Positions 60,547-64,000 of a DNA stretch of 64,000 nt are shown here, piece after piece. The translations under genes were made by a program, and so were the position numbers. Location of the stretch: the NCBI RefSeq assembly GCF_036226765.1, contig NZ_CP109017.1, positions 3,730,501 through 3,794,500 of the forward strand. Direction: 5' to 3'. Source of the stretch: Streptomyces sp. NBC_00670. Its GTDB lineage: Bacteria > Actinomycetota > Actinomycetes > Streptomycetales > Streptomycetaceae. The notes under the pieces were generated by a model, which was given only the letters and a program-made list of their open reading frames with translations, was not told the origin of the DNA and did not search any database. Each line of letters opens with the position of its first letter. Positions within the stretch are counted from its first letter, which is position 1.

Positions 60547-62718
60547 CTACGCCGGATCCGGCCGCTCCCGCAACTCGAACCAGATCGTCTTCCCCTCGCC
60601 CCGCGGATCCACCCCCCACCCGTCCGCGAGGAACTCCATCAGCACCAGCCCCCGCCCGGAGGACGCCAGCTCCCCCGGATCCCGCTTGTGCGGCAGATCG
60701 TCACTCACGTCGGTGACTTCGACGCGCACCGTGCGGCCGCGGTCGCGGAGGCCGGTGCCGCCGCGGCCACCGACCTCCGCCACCAGCAACGCATCCGCGT
60801 CCGTGTGCACGAGCACGTTCGTCAGCATCTCGGAGAGCAGCAGCACCGCCGAGTCGACCTGGTCCGCCGAGGACCAGTCGTGCAGCAGCTCCCGGAGCTG
60901 CTGCCGGGCCCCGGCGATCCGCTCGGGCTCGGCCTGCGCGACGGTCAGCGCGGTCCGCCGCACCGCCCGCCGTACGCCGGGCCGGGCGCCGGCGACCGCA
61001 CCGCCCGCACCGTCCGCCGCGTCGCACTCGCAGCCCGGCCCGAGCCGGCACAGCAGCAGGACCGCGATGTCGTCCTCGCGCCGGTCGGCCAGCGGGCCGG
61101 TGGCGTGGTGGGAGGAGGGCCCGTGCACGCCCTGCACGAGGGCGTCGGCGAGCTCCTCCATGTCGCCGTCGTGCTCCTCCAGGATGCGGCGGATGCGCCG
61201 CCACCCCGTGTCCAGGTCGTGCCCGCCGGTCTCGATCAGGCCGTCCGTGCAGATCAGCATGGTCTCGCCGGGCTCCAGGACGAGCCGGGTGGTGGGGTAG
61301 TCGGCGTCCGGGTCGATACCGAGCGGCAGTCCGCCCGAGGTCGGCCGCAGCAACACCGTGCGGTCGGCCATGCGGATCGCGGGGTCCGGGTGACCGGCCC
61401 GGGCGATCTCCAGCATCCCGGTCGCCGGGTCCACCTCGACGTACAGACAGGTCGCGAAGCGCAGGTCGGAGCCGTCGTCGCCGTACGTCATCCCGTGCAG
61501 GAACCGTGAGGCGCGGGTGAGGACGGCATCGGGGCGGTGGCCCTCGGAGGCGTAGGCGCGCAGGGCGATGCGGAGCTGGCCCATGAGCCCCGCCGCCCGT
61601 ACGTCGTGCCCCTGGACGTCGCCCATGACCAGCGCGAACCGGCCCCCGCCGCCGGGCAGCGGGATCATGTCGTACCAGTCGCCGCCGACCTGGAGCCCGC
61701 CGCCGGTCGGTACGTAGCGGGCGGCGATCTTCATGCCGGGGATCTGCGGGCCGAGCCGGGGGAGCATCGAGCGCTGCAGCCCCTCCGTCAGCTCCCGCTC
61801 CGACTCGGCGACCTCCGCGCGGGACAGCGCCTGGGCGAGCATCCGGGCCACCGTGGTGAGCACCGAGCGCTCGTCGGGGGTGAAGGTGACGGGGTAGGTG
61901 AAGCCCGCCATCCAGGTGCCCATCGTGCTGCCCGCGACGGTGAGCGGCAGGAAGGCCCACGACTGGCGGTTGAAGCGGGCGGCGAGCGGCCAGGAGGCGG
62001 GGTAGCGGGCCTTGTACTCGGCAGGCGAGGAGAGGTAGACGGCGCGGCCGGTGCGCACCACCTCGGTGGCCGGGTAGTCGGTGGCGAGCGGCATGTCGAC
62101 GAAGGGGCTCTCGTCGCCCGGGGACTGCCCGTGGTGGCCGACGACGGTGAGATGGTCGCCCTGCACGCCGAACACGGCCTGCCCGTCCGGGGTGAAGCCG
62201 GGCATCGACAGGCCCGCCGCGACCCGCAGCACCTCCTGGGTGGAGCGGGCCTCGGCGAGCGCGCGCCCGGCGTCCAGCAGGAACGCCTCGCGCGAGCGGC
62301 GCCAGTCACCGGTGACGGAGGTGCGTACGGCGGCGCCCGGGCCGGGCTCGGTGACCTCCTGCATGGTGCCGACCAGGCGGTACTCGCCGGTGGCCGGGTC
62401 CAGGGAGGGGCGGGAGCGGCTGCGGACGACGCGCAGGACCCTGCCGTGCTCGTCCATCACTCGCAGCCGCATCTCGGCGATGGTGCCCTCGCTGAGGGCG
62501 AGCTGGACGACGGCGTCCACCTCGCTCCAGTCCACCGGGTGGAAGCGCGCCCGCATCCCGGCCTCGCCGAGCGTGGCCGGCTCCGCGGGCAGCCCGACCA
62601 GTCGCGCGGCCTCGGCGTCCAGGATGACGAGGCGCTCGGCCTCGTCCCAGCGCCACAGCCCGGTGGCGAGGGAGGCCAGGACCTCCCCCACGGCGGGCAG
62701 GGGCTCACCAGTGCGCAT
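60547..62718 (-). CDS. PAS-GAF-SpoIIE phosphatase with C-terminal HATPase domain
   Basis: This 723-aa cytosolic regulator has a PAS-like domain (about 10-130), a GAF domain (about 145-300), a PP2C-type SpoIIE phosphatase (about 310-548, VGGDWYDMIPL, VMGDVQGHDV, LICTDGLIETGG, REDDIAVLLL) and a C-terminal anti-sigma-like histidine kinase ATPase (about 565-715, LLSEMLTNVLVHTDADALL, ELASSGRGLVLM). This combination acts in partner-switching control of sigma factors in streptomycetes. The ATG at 62718 is 6 bp after TACAGT on the minus strand, so leaderless. The parS at 62861 lies 143 bp upstream. Confidence 0.92.
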   Translation of the reverse strand: MRTGEPLPAVGEVLASLATGLWRWDEAERLVILDAEAARLVGLPAEPATLGEAGMRARFHPVDWSEVDAVVQLALSEGTIAEMRLRVMDEHGRVLRVVRSRSRPSLDPATGEYRLVGTMQEVTEPGPGAAVRTSVTGDWRRSREAFLLDAGRALAEARSTQEVLRVAAGLSMPGFTPDGQAVFGVQGDHLTVVGHHGQSPGDESPFVDMPLATDYPATEVVRTGRAVYLSSPAEYKARYPASWPLAARFNRQSWAFLPLTVAGSTMGTWMAGFTYPVTFTPDERSVLTTVARMLAQALSRAEVAESERELTEGLQRSMLPRLGPQIPGMKIAARYVPTGGGLQVGGDWYDMIPLPGGGGRFALVMGDVQGHDVRAAGLMGQLRIALRAYASEGHRPDAVLTRASRFLHGMTYGDDGSDLRFATCLYVEVDPATGMLEIARAGHPDPAIRMADRTVLLRPTSGGLPLGIDPDADYPTTRLVLEPGETMLICTDGLIETGGHDLDTGWRRIRRILEEHDGDMEELADALVQGVHGPSSHHATGPLADRREDDIAVLLLCRLGPGCECDAADGAGGAVAGARPGVRRAVRRTALTVAQAEPERIAGARQQLRELLHDWSSADQVDSAVLLLSEMLTNVLVHTDADALLVAEVGGRGGTGLRDRGRTVRVEVTDVSDDLPHKRDPGELASSGRGLVLMEFLADGWGVDPRGEGKTIWFELRERPDPA

Positions 62719-62860
62719 TGTCCCACTGTAGGAACGAGTGATCGGACGCTGCCACCGCTGCCGGGCCGGGTGCCACAGCCGCCTCCCGCCGGTGCTGCCG
62801 TCCGCGCTCCCGCGCGGGAAGGGGGGAGAGCGGGCTTCGGGTGCCCGGTACGCTGGGGGT

Positions 62861-62874
62861 GTTTCACGTGAAAC
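62861..62874. promoter_or_regulatory. parS: parS site in the aspS promoter region
   Basis: GTTTCACGTGAAAC is an exact parS copy, 6 bp after a -10-like TACGCT (62849-62854) upstream of aspS, so it may cover the aspS transcription start. It also lies in the divergent gap with the SpoIIE gene. Confidence 0.95.
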
Positions 62875-62954
62875 ATGCACCGTGCGCCCACGGCGAAGAC
62901 CGCGGGGCAGGGACGCCTCACAGACCCCGATCCGCGAAGGCTGGATGAACGACG

Positions 62955-64000
62955 ATGCATCGGTACAGGTCCCACACCTGCGGCGAGCTCCGCGCCTCTG
63001 ACGTCGGCTCCGACGTCCGGCTGAGCGGCTGGCTGCACAATCGGCGCGACCTGGGTGGCATCCTCTTCATCGATCTGCGCGATCACTACGGCATCACCCA
63101 GCTGGTGGCCCGCCCCGGCACCCCCGCCTACGAGGCCCTGGACAAGCTGTCCAAGGAGTCCACCGTCCGGGTCGACGGCAAGGTCGTCTCGCGCGGCACC
63201 GAGAACGTCAACCCCGACCTGCCGACCGGCGAGGTCGAGGTCGAGGTCGGCGAGGTCGAGCTGCTCGGCGCCGCCGCCCCGCTGCCGTTCACGATCAACA
63301 CCGAGGACGGGGTCAACGAGGAGCGGCGCCTGGAGTACCGCTTCCTGGACCTGCGCCGCGAGCGCATGCACCGCAACATCCTGCTGCGCACGTCGGTCAT
63401 CTCCGCCATCCGCCACAAGATGGCCGCGATGAACTTCAACGAGATGGCGACGCCGATCCTCACCGCCACCTCCCCCGAGGGCGCTCGCGACTTCGTCGTG
63501 CCCTCCCGCCTCAACCCGGGCAAGTTCTACGCCCTGCCCCAGGCGCCGCAGCAGTTCAAGCAGCTGCTGATGATCTCCGGTTTCGACCGCTACTTCCAGA
63601 TCGCGCCCTGCTTCCGCGACGAGGACGCCCGCGCGGACCGTTCGCCGGGCGAGTTCTACCAGCTCGACGTGGAGATGAGCTTCGTCGAGCAGGAGGACGT
63701 CTTCCAGCCCATCGAGAAGCTGATGACGGACCTCTTCGAGGAGTTCGGCGGCGGCCGGCACGTCACCTCGCCGTTCCCGCGCATCCCCTTCCGTGAGGCG
63801 ATGGCCAAGTACGGCTCGGACAAGCCGGACCTGCGGGCCAAGCTGGAGCTGGTCGACCTCACCGACATCTTCGCGGGCTCGGAGTTCAAGGCGTTCGCCG
63901 GCAAGCACGTGCGCGCGCTGCCGGTGCCGGACGTCGCCGCCCAGCCCCGCAAGTTCTTCGACCAGCTCGGCGAGTACGCGGTCGAGCAGGGCGCGAAGGG
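62955..64000 (+). CDS. aspS: aspartate--tRNA ligase, 5' part (cut by window end)
   Basis: This is the first 348 codons of the class II aspartyl-tRNA synthetase. The N-terminal OB-fold anticodon domain (about 5-105, [20 protein letters not shown]), the linker [15 protein letters not shown], and class II motif 2 region [23 protein letters not shown] with [12 protein letters not shown] are intact. Catalytic motif 3 lies beyond the window. The ATG at 62955 is the family start ([18 protein letters not shown]), following a GAAGG site. The frame is open to the window end. Confidence 0.95.
   Translation, partial: MHRYRSHTCGELRASDVGSDVRLSGWLHNRRDLGGILFIDLRDHYGITQLVARPGTPAYEALDKLSKESTVRVDGKVVSRGTENVNPDLPTGEVEVEVGEVELLGAAAPLPFTINTEDGVNEERRLEYRFLDLRRERMHRNILLRTSVISAIRHKMAAMNFNEMATPILTATSPEGARDFVVPSRLNPGKFYALPQAPQQFKQLLMISGFDRYFQIAPCFRDEDARADRSPGEFYQLDVEMSFVEQEDVFQPIEKLMTDLFEEFGGGRHVTSPFPRIPFREAMAKYGSDKPDLRAKLELVDLTDIFAGSEFKAFAGKHVRALPVPDVAAQPRKFFDQLGEYAVEQGAK

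Overview
The window is high-GC actinobacterial DNA, almost certainly a Streptomyces chromosome. The grounds are GC-rich third codon positions, GTG starts and AGGAGG-type ribosome binding sites, a SrtE sortase pair, CrgA, a Bpa proteasome activator, a DUF5324 protein, and gene order matching the conserved origin-proximal core. Three perfect 14-bp parS sites (496, 34047, 62861) and several consensus DnaA boxes place it near oriC. From remembered S. coelicolor gene order (inference), oriC lies beyond the left end.

Layout. 1-3604: tRNA-Ala(TGC), parS, DUF5324 membrane protein, cyclophilin, rhomboid protease, a DnaA-box cluster, and crgA. 3758-8125: a DUF881 protein, then a small membrane protein, a glutamine amidotransferase and the sortases SrtE1/SrtE2 in an overlapping run. 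8234-16390 (minus strand): the fhaA-fhaB-PP2C-ftsW-pbpA-pknB signalling and cell-wall operon. 16934-22849: tRNA-Leu(CAG), a DUF2252 protein, a J-domain protein, a rhodanese, and a DUF5819-HTTM-TrmH run. 23129-31323: paaN and a 3-hydroxyacyl-CoA dehydrogenase with a TetR regulator, then an Lrp regulator divergent from a branched-chain 2-oxoacid dehydrogenase operon (E1a-E1b-E2). 31394-33993: molybdenum cofactor genes mobA-like and moeA. 34054-37842: a potassium-channel-like protein (parS at its start codon), a quinone oxidoreductase, a surface protein and bpa. 37945-41644: two divergent Ser/Thr kinases. 42142-45986: a second branched-chain 2-oxoacid dehydrogenase operon. 46097-49366: a D-Ala-D-Ala carboxypeptidase, a 25-bp tandem-repeat array, and a GntR regulator with an MFS transporter. 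49404-59378: mixed housekeeping and metabolic genes (maleylpyruvate isomerase family, carbon-nitrogen hydrolase, LURP-one-like, NHLRC2-like, DUF6458, M18 peptidase, acyl-CoA dehydrogenase, SseB, pirin). 59503-64000: an AI-2E family permease, a PAS-GAF-SpoIIE-HATPase phosphatase, parS, and the 5' part of aspS.

The main themes are control of cell-wall growth and division (PknB, FHA, PP2C, PbpA, FtsW, CrgA, sortases), branched-chain and fatty acid precursor supply (two bkd operons), and chromosome organisation signals embedded in ordinary promoters. No phage, insertion sequence, CRISPR array or biosynthetic gene cluster was seen. The most interesting points are a candidate TetR operator shared between the paa-type genes and the first bkd operon, parS sites that overlap the start or promoter of genes, the DnaA-box cluster next to crgA, the DUF5819-HTTM-TrmH unit as a possible undescribed membrane system, and the tandem-repeat array at 47150.
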